A DNA stretch of 64,000 bases, taken from positions 184,136,281 to 184,200,280 of the forward strand of contig OY992536.1 in assembly GCA_963921195.1 (NCBI GenBank), in the 5' to 3' direction. The notes beneath the pieces are model-generated. The model did not search any database, was not told the origin of the DNA, and saw nothing but the letters and a program-made list of their open reading frames with translations. Numbering within the stretch: the stretch's first letter is position 1; each line of letters opens with the position of its first letter. The position numbers and the translations under genes are program-made. Below are positions 1 to 10,854 of this stretch, in pieces. Origin of the DNA: Pegoplata infirma (Eukaryota; Arthropoda; Insecta; Diptera; Anthomyiidae).

Positions 1-1325
1 TATTTATAACACAACAAATATATATTTTTTTTCATTTATAACATTAGGTAAAAAATCTGGAAATATATTTTAAATTTACAACAACAGCGCAACATAATCA
101 TAAAACCTTTTAATTGGCGTCATCATGTGTGCAATTTTTGTTTACCAAGCGTAAGTTTTTTGCATTTTCTTACCCACGTATACACATTTTATGTGTACAT
201 TTTTTCCAATTTGTTTTTCAGATGCAAGCGGTGTGTAAATAATTGAAGAACTCAACAAAAAACAAACACACATCTCAAAATTATTAATTTTAAACTGATT
301 GTGTTCTTTAAGTGAATTTTGTGTTCAATTTGATATTTTTATTAATTTAATTTATTTATTAAAAAAATATAATTTTTATTTATTTTAAATTTCATTTGGA
401 AATTTATTTCACCACAATACTAACAATTTTACTGTAAAACTGAAAATTTTCTAATTTTTTCAGTTACTCTAACTTTACCATTTTTTTATAACCGCGTTAG
501 TAAAATTTGACTAACGCGTTGTAGGGCCCTTTAATACTAACGTGTCAGCATTAATAACAGACTTTTTAGTAAGGAATACTGTAGGATTTCTATGAGTGTA
601 CCTCCAATTTTACCCGACATCCTCGTAAAATTTACCAGGTTTTATTGTAATTTAAGACGCTTTTTAAAGAGCGGTTGAAATATTTGGGAGTTTTTTGAAG
701 AGCTTTTATTTAAAAACTGTATTACAGAGCACTAAGTTAAATTACAGTTGAAATTTAGTATTTTGGTTACGAGAAAATGTATAAAATCTGTATTTTACCA
801 AAAAACTCTGTTTATTATCTATAAAATAGAGATTACAAAGTAAAAACTAAAATTACAGATAAAATTTTGTTTTTCGGTTACAAGAAAATACAAAGTATAT
901 TCTTAAAATCTGTATTTCGACAGATAACTTTGTCAAATGTCTGTCGAATTAAGATTACAGTCATTTTACAGAGTTTTTAACAGAGTAATTATTTTGAGTG
1001 TAGAGTTTAGATCAGCGACAGGCAAACACATACTATCATATTTTTTCTTTTTGTGTGTAACATGTAGCACTCTCAAACTCAATGCACTTAAAGAAACTTA
1101 TAGTAAAAATAATAACACATTTAACCATTTAAAAAATAAAAAAGATAATAAATGACATTGGTTAAAATGTCTAGCAATGTAATATTTAGTGAAAAGTGAC
1201 AAACTAAGCATTCTAGTTTACCAAAAAATGTTCCTTAAACAAGAATTTGACATTAAAATTCTTTATTGATTATTTCTCTAAGTATATTTTAAACAAGAAG
1301 AGAAGAGAGAATTGTGTTTTTTTGA
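1..1325. other. AT-rich intergenic sequence, no gene seen
   Basis: No coding segment with recognisable homology is visible on either strand; the short open frames are low-complexity. The part from about 530 to 1010 repeats motifs such as 'ctgtattac', 'acagag' and 'ggttacgagaaaa' and ends in 'ttttgagtgtag', the kind of end seen on decayed MITE-like repeats here (compare 43.7 kb). I could not fix its boundaries. Confidence 0.5.
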
Positions 1326-3467
1326 CAGTGTTGCCATAAGAGAATTTTGAAAAAATGCTAAATGGCAGAAAAAAAAGTGCTAAAATGCTCTACAGACCAA
1401 AAAAAAAGTGCTAGATTTTTTTTCTTTTATAAAATTAAGAAGTAATGCTTTTTAACAATAACTCTAGTTTAACACGAAAATGCGCACTAACTTCGTCTAC
1501 ATATTTTTTTTACCGCTAAACTTAAAAATTTTATTGAAAAAAATTTTCACGGATACATATTTCTAACAATTTTTTTATCGTTTTTTTGACATACCTCCGA
1601 TCTACTCGCGATAAAAACCAAATTAAAATTAATCAAATTTGCAACAAAATTTACACACGTTACTTTCCCATCCTTCATAAGTTTACGCGCGATAGTCAAA
1701 TATATTGTAAAAATTATTTTTTTTTATCAAAAAACTCATTTTTAATTTTTTTTAAGGAATCGTTGCAAATAAGCAAGTTTTTTTTGTTTACCTTAAAAGC
1801 CTGAACCTATTCAAATGTAACAAAATGGGTTTCATAAAAATCTATAGGCAATCACCAAAGTTATAAGAATTGTTTGAAACTACGCAAAAAAATTTCCTTA
1901 TTTTTTTTTTATTTAAAATACAAGAATAAAACTTGGTTAAGTACCATAGTGTTTTTTGTGTTTATTAAATAAAATAAACTTTATTTTCATATATTAAGCA
2001 GTGTTGCCACTTTCTGGATAATTATCCAAAAGTGGTACAATTTCAAAATCTTTGGATAGTTTTTGGATAATGAAATTTTTTGAGTAATTTTTGTGTAATT
2101 TCACCTCAACAAAGTTCCAAATAATTTTGGTCATATTTTAGTTATTTTTATTATTTTATCGACATTTTCGGCTTAAAAAAACATTAACAATATGGACTTT
2201 AGCAATTTTTATTACTAGATAATAAATAACGGACATGCATTTTTGTTGGACCATAAAAACCTAGTCTAAATTTTTTTCAATTTTTCTGGAGAATCCTTCT
2301 TCCAAAATCTGAAAAATGTTCTTGAACTTATTTAATTATTACCACTCTCCCATTCCTCAGTTAAAAGAATTTTCAGACGAGTCGACCTGGCAAAGTTTTC
2401 TGAATAAAGCTCTTGTTTTTATAGCCTTAACACAAACAGAATAAATGAATTTATGTTATTTGAAATACGGATGGCTCTCCTCTTCTTTTGAAATTATTCC
2501 GAAAACAATTTGACAAACGGATCAAATATTCAACATACAAGGTACCCCAAAAGGAAAAATGTTAACGTACTATTGAAGTTTAACAAAAAACTGGAAAGAA
2601 GATAAATAAATTTCTTAGTATCTTTAATTTTTTTTAATTTCTATGATCTCTTGATATAATATAATATAATTTTTTTAGTGAAAACAATTTTTTTTTTGGT
2701 TAAAAAATTTTTTTGTTTAATTTGTGATATTTTGGATAATTTCGTGTGTAATTTCCAATTCTTTTGGTGGCAACACTGATAATAAGTCATAACTTCGGTG
2801 ATAACCCATAGATTTTCATCAAACCGACTTTTTTGTCTTAGTTAAGAATTAGGCTTAAAAGAAACCATAACATTTTTTTTTGTTACGGTTTCATTCAAAT
2901 TCATATTTTCTTACTCAAAATGCATTTTTGTCATATGTATGCCAATTCCACGTTATCAAATGTGTTGATTGGAAAAATAATGTTTATACGATTTGTTGCA
3001 AGTATGATTCTCTTTACAATGGTTTCAATTGCTAGAAGTTCGGATGTATACAACGCGATATATAAGGAAAATAGACAGAAAAACTTTTTTTTTTTAAATA
3101 ACTGAATCCGTGAAAACATTTTTTTTATATTTTCTAAACTTTTTAATTTCAATTTATACTTTCTTAATTTCTTGGGATTCCTGATTTTTAATTGGGCGCC
3201 ATGAAATAAGCCCCAAGAAGAAAAAATAAATAAATTCTATACGATTTGGGAGTTATTTCATTATACAGGTGCAAAGAAAGCGCCGCAGGCAAAAAATTTT
3301 TGCAAGAGATTAAAAAACAAATTAAAATGTAAAAAAAATGCTAAAAATGCTAAAAAAATATCAAAAAGTGCTAACTTAGCACTTGGCACTTTTTTCCAAA
3401 ACTTTAGTGCTAAGTCCAAAAAAAAAGTGCTAGATCTAGCACTAAAAGTGCTAAAATGGCATCACTG
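1326..3467. mobile_element. hAT-like fold-back element with perfect 8-bp target duplication
   Basis: Left end is CAGTGTTGCCAT, right end read inward on the other strand is CAGTGATGCCATTT. The flanks 1318-1325 and 3468-3475 are both TTTTTTGA, an 8-bp duplication typical of hAT transposition. Both ends also carry 'aaaaaaagtgctag' motifs. The arms pair with each other over several hundred bases (for example 1810-1860 against 2785-2860), so it is a fold-back, non-autonomous element. No transposase is visible. A second element sits at 1999-2778, so the unit was about 1.36 kb before that insertion. Confidence 0.75.
1999..2778. mobile_element. Nested hAT-like MITE
   Basis: Left end CAGTGTTGCCACTTTC; right end read inward CAGTGTTGCCACCAAAAG, a near-perfect inverted repeat of about 18 bp. 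Flanks are ATATTAAG and ATAATAAG (7 of 8 match). Motifs such as 'ggataattatccaaaag' and 'ttttggataat' recur inside. It lies inside the element at 1326-3467 and so inserted later. Non-coding. Confidence 0.75.
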
Positions 3468-3776
3468 TTTTTTGATTTTGTTTAATGAGTGAGAGCATGT
3501 AGGTGTGAGAGTTAAAACGCCGCGTAGTGCTTTTGCCTGTCACTGGTTTAGATGATAAAAATTCAGAAATTGTCTAAATAATATGAAAAAAATTGTTTTT
3601 TTTTTCTTAAAAATAAAAAAAAAATAATCGCGAATATCGCTAATATATACGCTAACTTTGAAAAAACTGATATTACAATGGGATTTAGTGTACACGAACT
3701 AGCTTTTCCAGATGGCTGTCAAATTCAAATCAAACTAAAAATATTTGTATTGAACCAATTTTTTTACGAAAATAAA
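3468..3776. other. Inter-element AT-rich sequence with a direct repeat
   Basis: The segment near 3628-3700 (atcgcgaatatcgc then 'gctaactttgaaaaa') recurs in the same orientation near 4902-4990, on the far side of the 3777-4746 element. This suggests both belong to an older repeat split by that insertion. The short open frame at 3678-3860 has no recognisable product. Confidence 0.4.
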
Positions 3777-4746
3777 CCCAACAAACATCAATTCCAGCCT
3801 TTGAAAAAAAATCAAAGTGGCACTAAATATCAAGGGTGTTTTTCAAATTGTTTTCAGTGATAAAAATTTAAACATTTAAACTAAATTTGAAACATGTTGG
3901 AAATATTTGTTTTTTCCTATACTATTAATTCTTTTCAAAAAAATATAAACATCAAATTGATTTGCCATGTTTCGTAAACCTAATATCGAACATTGATTAT
4001 GGGTGGAAATAATTTTGTTTTCAAATGTTGTTCAATTCCGAATTTCAAATTGTTAGAAAACTTAAAATTTTGTTTTAAAAATTAAGAAGAAAAATCTAGA
4101 AATTTTATGTATTTTTATGCATTTGTGCCAATTAATTGAATGCTATAAGTATAAAAACTTGCATAAACGTTTAAAAAGTAAGTACACATGAGTTTATGAA
4201 AAAAAGTTATACATTTAATAACGTCTTTTCTTTAAAGATTTCGAATTTTAAAGAGCAGACGGCTGAAGAAGAAGACCTGGAAGGAGACGACCTCAAAAAT
4301 GGCATTCGATGTAATTTTTTTATTAACAATTTTTAGTCAAAATAAATAGCAAATATTATTAAAATTCGTATTTACAGTTTTTTTTTAATAAAAAATAGTA
4401 TTGAGGTTCATTTGAAAAATAATGTTAAATTAACATTATAAATAAGGCTGAGAATTCTTTGAAAACTACACTAAAATTCAATTAGATAGTAAGCATATTT
4501 TCAAGCTAAAAATATTTGTGTACATTGGAGAAACATTATACATTCAAAAAATCTCAAACTATATATCAAATCTAAATAAACTTGAAAATTTTACTTGAGA
4601 ACTAACATGCCGTTTTCTTTGAGAATGCTATTGTTTTCACGTTGAGAACTATGTTATTTTCAACCGGTTTTCAAGGCTAAGGTTTAAATTTTAAACTTGC
4701 TATCAATATAATATTCAATGTATTTCAAAGGTAAATGTTTGTTGGG
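3777..4746 (+). mobile_element. CCCAACAAACAT terminal-repeat element, copy 1
   Basis: Begins CCCAACAAACAT and ends ATGTTTGTTGGG, a 12-bp perfect terminal inverted repeat. The bases just outside are AA on both sides, a 2-bp target duplication. A second copy in the opposite orientation lies at 15289-16246 with a different duplication (AT), so the two are independent insertions. Unlike most repeats in this window it is not a fold-back: the interior is unique and includes a splice-site-like exon/intron segment. No transposase is seen. Superfamily unresolved; the same end style (CCC plus a 2-bp duplication) is shared with elements at 27.6, 46.3, 46.7 and 47.7 kb. Confidence 0.75.
4178..4310 (+). 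other. Exon/mini-intron-like segment carried inside the element
   Basis: Positions 4178-4237 look like a 60-bp insect mini-intron: donor GTAAGTACAC, acceptor cttttctttaaag. It is followed by an open 73-base stretch (4238-4310), more GC-rich than its surroundings, whose frame reads the acidic peptide ISNFKEQTAEEEDLEGDD, and then a second possible donor GTAATT. The copy at 15289-16246 keeps the same open frame with about one substitution and the same donor and acceptor. This could be a captured host exon or a remnant of the element's own gene. I do not recognise the protein. Confidence 0.4.
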
Positions 4747-5324
4747 AAGTTTTTTCACGAACAAAAAATTTTTCGCGAAAAAAATCACGGTATTATGGTT
4801 TGTTGTGTTAGTTTAACAGACTTGAATGGTTTTAAATTTTAAAATTATCGCAAAAGTTTAAAAATATCGTTTTAATTGTACTAAAGCATCAAACTTTTAA
4901 ATCGCGAATATCGCGAATACGAGCGCTAACTTCGAAAAACGGCTAGCACCATTGAATTCAGCGTACCCGAATTAACTTTACGAGTAGGGTGCCCAGCTTG
5001 TTTAAAAAAAAGTGTCAAATTCGAGCACAGTGTTATTATTGTCAATCGTTTTAATTGTATAAAAAACGAAAAAAACAACACCTTGAAAAACAAACTTAGA
5101 AAATTTTCTTAAAAACTGATGACAGCAAACTATTTTTGTATAATTAAAAAATAATATGCTAAAAATATTTTAAAATTCAGCAAAACGAATCAGTAAAAAC
5201 GCAATAAAAATTTCTGTTATTTTGTAAAACTAAATGACAGAGATTTTAGTAAAAATATCAATTTTAGCAGAAAAATCCGCTGAAAGTTTGCTAAATCAAA
5301 TTGAAAGTCGTTTTACAGATTTTA
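4747..5324. other. AT-rich sequence without recognisable gene
   Basis: Contains the second half of the direct repeat noted at 3628-3700 (here 4902-4990) and repeated 'gcaaaa..cagtaaaaa' style motifs at 5120-5310 that suggest an old MITE. Nothing coding. Confidence 0.4.
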
Positions 5325-6400
5325 ACATGATAATGATTTTAGGCTGGTGTCTAATTTTAAAAATGATGCAGGACGCCACCTCAGTTTGACTATATAAGCT
5401 ACCGACTAACAAAAAAGAAAAGAAGAATTACTGTTTTCATTTTCTTTAAACCAAAAATTTTAATAACTTGGGTTTGTAACTTGGATAATAATTCACCTCG
5501 TGGTGAATAAAACCGTTTTTCACCAGCTGGTGAATAAAAAGTAACATAATTATTTTCCAAAAAAAAAAAAAAAAAAATTTATCATCAAACTTTTTTTTCA
5601 TCAAAAATTTTTTTTCATTAATTTTTTTCATAAATTTTTTTTTTTGCATCAATTTTTTTGCCATCAAATTTTTTTCCATCAAATTTTTTTTTCATCATTT
5701 TTTTTTTTATCAATTTTTTTTTTCATAATTTTTTTTTTCATTATTTTTTTTCATCAAACTTTTTTTTTCCTAAATTTTTTTTATCATAGTTGTTTTTATC
5801 ATATTTTTTTTTATCATTTTTTTTTCATCAATTTTTTTTTCATCAAATCTTTTATCAAATTTTGTATTATCAATTTTATCTCACCAAAAATTTTTTTTTT
5901 TCATCAATTTTTTTTACATCAAAAAATTTTATTTTTTCATCAAAAAAAATTCATCAAAAAATTTTTTTCATCAAAATTTGTTTTCTCCAAAAATTTTGGG
6001 TTCATTAAATTTTTTTTAACATAATTTTTTTTTTTCGTGAAAAAAAATCATTTTTTTTTACCAAAACTACTTTTTCACCAAGTCTAAGCTTTTCGCATAA
6101 AAGTTTTCCATTTGTTTATCAAATGTACATAAAACAAATGAGAATGTTGTATTCTATTTTGCACTTATTTTTTCACTCACTTACGAAATGTACAGCACTT
6201 TTGGTTTTTTTAATGGGGTCCTCGACTGATATTTCAATTCGTTTTGCACGGAATAGCAAAGTGATATAACATTATTTTTTCTAAAAAAACTTTGCTTTGG
6301 CAAGTACACCCAAATCTTCCGCAAAACATTATCATGATTTAATGTTTTGGGCAAGAGTACAAAATTCGCAGGCATTTTTTTCATCAAATTTCTATAAATG
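5325..6400. repeat. Left arm of a large inverted repeat
   Basis: Modules in order: a 5340-5460 block (gcaggacgccacctca, agctaccgactaac), a block with 'caccagctggtgaataaa' (about 5490-5540), a CATCAAA/T-run satellite, then a dispersed-repeat module with 'ggggtcctcgactgatattt' and 'aaaattcgcaggca'. The same modules occur in reverse order and orientation at 10855-14138, which supports pairing over about 1 kb. The reading is from shared motifs, not an alignment. Confidence 0.65.
5560..6060. repeat. T-run/CATCAAA simple satellite
   Basis: Roughly 30 imperfect units of 13-17 bases, each a run of T followed by a CATCAAA-like heptamer. The phenylalanine-rich reading frames here are products of the T-runs and not genes. 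Inverted counterparts lie at 11.3-11.5 and 12.5-13.0 kb, and a same-orientation copy lies at 7.04-7.25 kb. Confidence 0.85.
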
Positions 6401-6727
6401 AACTACTAGTTAGTCACTAAATGAGACTAGTTGTAGGTTAATGTTAAGCAAAACTAACGACTATAAGTCGCCCTAAGTGGCAATATCAGTATCTTTGGAA
6501 AACTGGCAACACCTAACATTTGTGTCTAAAATATAGACCATGTCTGGCAACGTTTGCAAAAATAAGTACTTAGATCAGAATTGATGAAGGAGAGGAAGAA
6601 GAATAATGATTACTAAAAAATAAGTTTATTTACATAAAATAGCAATAACAACACTTCTGTTAGAAAAAAACTACAGCAACAACACCACTCGAATTGAAAA
6701 AATCAGATTTAGTTGATACTTGCTTAA

Positions 6728-6845
6728 CAGCCTTCGTGGCGTATCGGTCTAGAGTGATTGTACGTTACAAGCAGTTAATAGCAAAGTATTACAGATGATG
6801 ATGGGTTCAATCCTCGGCAGCTGCGATCTGTAAATAATTTTCACA
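6728..6845 (+). ncRNA. tRNA-derived (SINE-like) sequence
   Basis: A pol III internal promoter pair is recognisable: an A-box-like 'tggcgtatcggtctagagtg' and a good B box GGTTCAATCC (about 6808-6817). The stems do not form a normal cloverleaf and the spacing between boxes is longer than in a tRNA, so this is a tRNA-derived repeat or pseudogene and not a working tRNA. The flanks (6401-6727 and 6846-7034) show nothing else definable. Confidence 0.4.
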
Positions 6846-7034
6846 TATAGAGTTCTATTGACTATTAACTAAATAAATTTGACATTAAAAGTTTTTCTGA
6901 AGATTATTATAACTGGATAATATGAAACTAGTAAGAAACAAACCAGGATGTCTTAAATTTTTAGAAAAATTAAATTTTTCTTTCACACTTTTCTCAATTC
7001 AAAAACCATATAATCTAAATTTGTTTAAATAGAG

Positions 7035-7500
7035 AAAAAAAATCAATTTTTTTTTTCATCAAGATTTTTTTTTTCTAAAACTTTTTCTTTTTATAAATTT
7101 TTCTTTTCATTAAATTTTTATTTTTTTAATCAATTTTTTTCACCAATTTTTTATGAAATTTTTTATTACATCAAATTGTGTTGGTCATAATTTTTTTCAA
7201 TGTTTTTTTTTAATCAATTTTTTTTCATTAATTTTTTTTTCCTCATTTTTACCAAAACTACTTTTTTACCAAGTCTAAACTTTTGACATAAAAATATTCC
7301 ATTTGTTTAACAAATGTACAAAAAACAAGTGAGAGTGTTAAATTCTTCGGTGCCGAATCTTTTATAATCTCTAAAATGTAAAAACACTTTTTTTGCACTT
7401 AAGTAATACAGTCATTTACCAAATTTACAGCTCTTTTGGTTTGGACTGCATCTTGCTTTCCACAGACAGATAGACAGATGTATATAGCTAGAGTGTCTTA
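7035..7500. repeat. Third copy of the satellite plus dispersed-repeat end
   Basis: A shorter T-run/CATCAAA array (about 7045-7250) is followed by 'accaaaactacttttttacc' and a dispersed-repeat end in minus orientation, with the hairpin-like attcttcggtgccgaat and 'cttttataatctctaaaatg'. The order and orientation match the left arm at 5.5-6.4 kb, so this is a duplicate of that module. Confidence 0.6.
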
Positions 7501-7659
7501 TTATATTATAAAAACAGTCTTACAAACTTTTCCTGGTACCAAAATATGTGGAATTTCAAGTTGATTGGCTATTTCATTTATGAACGATCGTCTGATAAGG
7601 ACAGAAACATTGGCTCGAGGAATCGCGGTTTAATTGTCAAAATAGATATCGACTGCGGT

Positions 7660-7868
7660 AGGCTAGTTGGTAGCGTGCTAGCCTTTGAACATCGGGGTCG
7701 TGGGTTCGATTCCCACAAGAACCCTTGGTTTTTTTCGCTACAACGAGACGACGGTCATTGTTACCAGTTCTCGGTTAGGTTGAAGTTATTAAAAATGAGT
7801 TGTAAATAAAAAGAAAGAATAAATAAAAATAATTGATCATGTGACCAAAACTATTATAAAAACTATTT
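7660..7868 (+). mobile_element. tRNA-derived SINE with perfect 14-bp target duplication
   Basis: The head carries an A box (aggctagttggtagcg) and a perfect B box GGTTCGATTCC (7703-7713). A tRNA-unrelated body follows (gagacgacggtcattgtt) and then an A-rich tail. Flanks 7646-7659 and 7869-7882 are both ATATCGACTGCGGT, a 14-bp duplication of the type made by LINE-driven retrotransposition, so this insertion is comparatively young. A second copy with the same head, body and tail motifs is on the minus strand at 35969-36432. The partner LINE is not identified. Confidence 0.85.
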
Positions 7869-7882
7869 ATATCGACTGCGGT

Positions 7883-8456
7883 TATAAACAGAACATTGAG
7901 TCCCGACCAGTCAGCTACTTTCTTTATTGAATTCATCTCTTTTGAAATAGTCTGACAGTCTTCGAAACAGGCTCAATTTAAAACACCAAATTTCACTTGC
8001 TCGTGTAACTATAATTTATCGGTGTAAAATTGTATGAAAGGGCAATTACCAGAAATTTGTCCTATTTAAGACTTCATGGATCGTATATCGTAATATAGTT
8101 ACGCTTCCTGTCTAGGAAGCTAGAAGCAATTTTAATGCCGTCTTGTAAATTTATATCAAAAAACTAATCTCTGTAATAATTTTTTTCCCAATAATCTTTC
8201 ATCTTATTTTTTTATAGCAACAAGTTGTGAAAGACTTTTTTTTATAATTTATTTACTGAAAATAGTATTTATAAGATACCATTGTTAAAATGTTTATTTA
8301 ATGTGTTGATAACATGCTATTAAACCATTTATTAAATATTTTGTGTAATCTATAAGAGAAAAACAATATTGATTGAAAAGACAAACTTGATTGAATAAAT
8401 GAATAGACTAGCGATTCAAGCAAATCCATTCAACGGTACATTTTGATTATAATACC
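7883..8456. other. Unassigned AT-rich sequence
   Basis: Somewhat less repetitive text (for example 'tttcttgaattcatctcttttgaaatagtctgacagtc' style sequence at 7920-7990) with no open frame of note and no terminal repeats that I could find. Could be older host intergenic or intronic DNA. Confidence 0.3.
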
Positions 8457-8693
8457 TACACAGAAAAAAAAATATTTAAGAAAATTTTAATAAACACGTT
8501 TATTAAAAATAAAAATATTTTTAATAAAATTTTTTATTGTATCAATAAAAAAATTTATTGAAATTAAAAAAAAACTATGTTCAACTCATTCCGTCGGCAA
8601 GTTTTGTTGTGTTTCTTTTTTTCACACATAGTAATTTCAAATAAAGTAATAACTTAAAAAAAAAACAAAAAATATTAAAAAAAAAAAAAAAAA

Positions 8694-8772
8694 AAGTTGG
8701 GTCTGATGGGGATTCGAACCAACGACCCCCAAAAAAAGTAATAAGTTTATCCACCGCTTAGCGCATAACGCC
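8694..8772 (-). ncRNA. tRNA-like pseudogene or SINE head
   Basis: On the minus strand an A-box-like tgcgctaagcggtgg and a B box GGTTCGAATCC lie in a stretch of about 75 bases, followed downstream by a T-run that could terminate pol III. The T-stem pairs only two bases, so a functional tRNA is unlikely. A tRNA-derived retroposon is the simplest reading. Confidence 0.4.
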
Positions 8773-9085
8773 AAAACAGTGTTATAGTTTTGTCGGCTAA
8801 ATTCTGTCATCTACTTACAAGCAAGAACAAAATAGAAATAAAAACACAATTTATTTGTGAATGCGTGTGTGTTTGTATAGTTGTGTGTTAAATATTTTTA
8901 CTGTTATAAGTTAGAGAATGAAAGCGATGCACTCAACTAAATTAGTCAGTATTTTTTTCTATTGTTAATTTCAATTGAGAATTTTTTCTGTTACCATTAC
9001 TGACAAAATTATGTGAGTGTTTCAGAATTCTTGTTTACTTTTATTTAAAACCAAATTGATTTTATGCGTTAAAACTTGTTGTCAT

Positions 9086-9152
9086 GCTGTAGCTCAGTTA
9101 GTTAGACGGCCGGCATTCTAAACAGGAGGTATGCTGTTCAAAGCTCAATGGA
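9086..9152 (+). ncRNA. tRNA-like sequence with strong A box
   Basis: The sequence gctgtagctcagttagtta matches a classic tRNA D-arm/A box. The B-box region (tgttcaaagctc) is degenerate and no clean T-stem forms. It lies directly upstream of the hAT remnant at 9163. Likely a decayed SINE or tRNA pseudogene. Confidence 0.4.
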
Positions 9153-9162
9153 AACAATAAAT

Positions 9163-9945
9163 CAGTGAAATCCAAAAAATCATTTTCTATACACAATTGT
9201 GCCACAACAACAATAAAAAAAACTCACACCGACGCTTGTTCTCTTCTATTTCTGTTTGATTTCAGTCGTTAATTGAGTGTTAACGAGTATAGATGTGCGG
9301 ATGCTTACTGCTTTTTTTCAGCTTTATTGTTTTTTCAGCTTTGATTTAATTTCAAAATAAACCAGCAAACAAAATAGTATAATGGAAGACAGAAATTTTT
9401 GTTTTGCCATTAAAAATGCTTTTGGTAACATGCAATGCATTTTATGTTACCAAACATTTAAAACAAAGAAAACATTTTCAATTAAAAGGCATTTTGACCT
9501 TTTTCACAAAGAAATAAATTATTTAAAAAAGGAAAATGTTTTTTCTTGAGCAAAAAAACTTTTATATGCAAAAAATTAAAGAATGGGTTCTGCAAGAAGA
9601 GCAAAATGATGAAATTTTGCAAAATAAAAAATTAAAAATGGAGATTTCAAGCCAAATAAGCTTGGAAATTGCTCAGCAAGGCAGACCATTTATAGATGGA
9701 ATGCTAGCAAAAAATATTTTACAAAAAACTTTTCAAACATTAAATTATAGAACAGATTTCATAAAGTCAATTCCCTTGTCACCCCAAACTGTGGCGAGGC
9801 GTATTGCCGAAATAGGAAATTCGGTGGATTCTTCTATTAAAGAAAAATTTAATAATTATTTAATTTATTTAATAATTTAATAATAATTTCTCTCAATTTG
9901 TTTTTTCTCTCTTACTCACAACCAAAAATTTTTTGGGCATCACTG
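9163..9945 (+). mobile_element. Deleted, decayed hAT transposon
   Basis: The left end CAGTGAAATCCAAAAAAT and the right end read inward CAGTGATGCCCAAAAAAT share 14 of 18 bases. The element holds the start of a transposase gene (9382-9880) and nothing of its catalytic core, so most of the coding region has been lost. The 8-base flanks (caataaat / ttttaaaa) do not match, so either the ends are misplaced or the duplication has decayed. Confidence 0.55.
9382..9880 (+). pseudogene. Frameshifted N-terminal fragment of a hAT (BED-finger) transposase
   Basis: Translation from the ATG at 9382 gives a zinc finger with Cys19, Cys22, His37 and His42 (C-x2-C-x14-H-x4-H), the BED/C2H2 type that opens many hAT transposases. 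The frame ends at a TGA at 9547 just after a run of six T. A +1 shift restores a frame that runs on to 9880 and includes 'GRPFIDGMLAK' and 'PLSPQTVARRIAEIG', resembling the segment after the finger in hAT proteins related to ZBED/GTF2IRD2-type domesticated transposases. It then ends in AT-rich sequence, so the RNase H-like catalytic domain and the dimerisation domain are missing. Homology is from memory of family motifs; loss of function is clear from the sequence. Confidence 0.6.
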
Positions 9946-10375
9946 TTTTAAAAGTAAAATTCATAACATTTCTAATGCTTAGTTTTTTGTATGCTGGGCA
10001 ATATTATCTTATCCTATACAGACGCATTTCATTTATTGAGAGTTTTGGTTACCTCTGCAATAAATTGAGAAAAAGTAAGAAATAAAGAAAACAATTAAAT
10101 AATAAAATAAAAATAAATAAATAAATAAAAAAAAAAAAACAAATAAAAAAAAAAAAATTTTTTTCTTTAGTTCTAAAAAAAATATTAAAAAAAATATAAA
10201 TCAATAAACTTTTTTATTGAATCTTGAAATTTGTTTATTGAAATTATTTTCAGCAAACGACTTACAAATGCGTTTATTGAATTCGTGAAAATCTTCACCG
10301 CGGCTTTTTTAGTTAATTTATTTATTGAATTCGTGAATTTTTTTATTGAAATTGAAATTTTTTTTTTTGTGTGTA

Positions 10376-10854
10376 ACCACTGTTAAATTGCTGGCAGATT
10401 TAGTTCTTTTTATCCATAACACTGATTTCTGAAAGTAATGGTACACAGAAGCGAATATATTTAAAAAAAAAAAATATTTTCTAATACGTGGAAATAGGGG
10501 GTATTCGAGCATTTACTTGAAAAATTTTAAGTGCTTTTGATCAGACTAAAATATTTTTTTATTTTAATTTGTTATATTCTACAAATCTATGCAGAAATTT
10601 GGTGTTATGAAGTTATATTAACTTAAGAAAGACATTGTTTCTCCATAAGACCTCATTGAGGTAGCGCCTAAATTCCTTGATAACCATTTGAATGTAAAGA
10701 AATGTCTTAGAGTTTAAGTACTCGAAGCTGTAGTTGCGAATTTTTCAATCCTTTCAAAATAGTTGGGTTTTCTTGTAATCTAACTAGTTAAGCCCTGCAA
10801 AGTCCACAGAGCCCACAAAGTAAGCCTACCTGATGTCTTTGAAATTTATACACA
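10376..10854. other. Unassigned sequence between repeats
   Basis: Contains 'aagacattgtttctccataagacctcattgag' type text that is less A/T-homopolymeric than its neighbours, but no open frame or terminal repeat that I recognise. Confidence 0.3.

Larger units (their letters stand above)
8457..10375. mobile_element. MITE-like element with ACACAGAAAAAAA ends, interrupted
   Basis: Left end TACACAGAAAAAAAAAT pairs with right end TTACACACAAAAAAAAAA read inward. Both subterminal zones repeat 'tttattgaaatt' and 'aataaatttatt' motifs in inverted order (8480-8580 against 10190-10360). Between them lie two tRNA-like sequences and a decayed hAT copy, so the original element was much shorter. A related small element with ends ACACAGAGAAAA is at 35977-36224. 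Confidence 0.5.

Noticed and set aside
5644..6024. Phe-rich 126-codon frame (and similar at 12491-12826 and 57269-57628)
   Set aside because: Direct translation of T-run satellites. A coding reading has no support.
7660..7735. Functional tRNA gene
   Set aside because: Acceptor stem missing, long non-tRNA body and 14-bp target duplication show a SINE.
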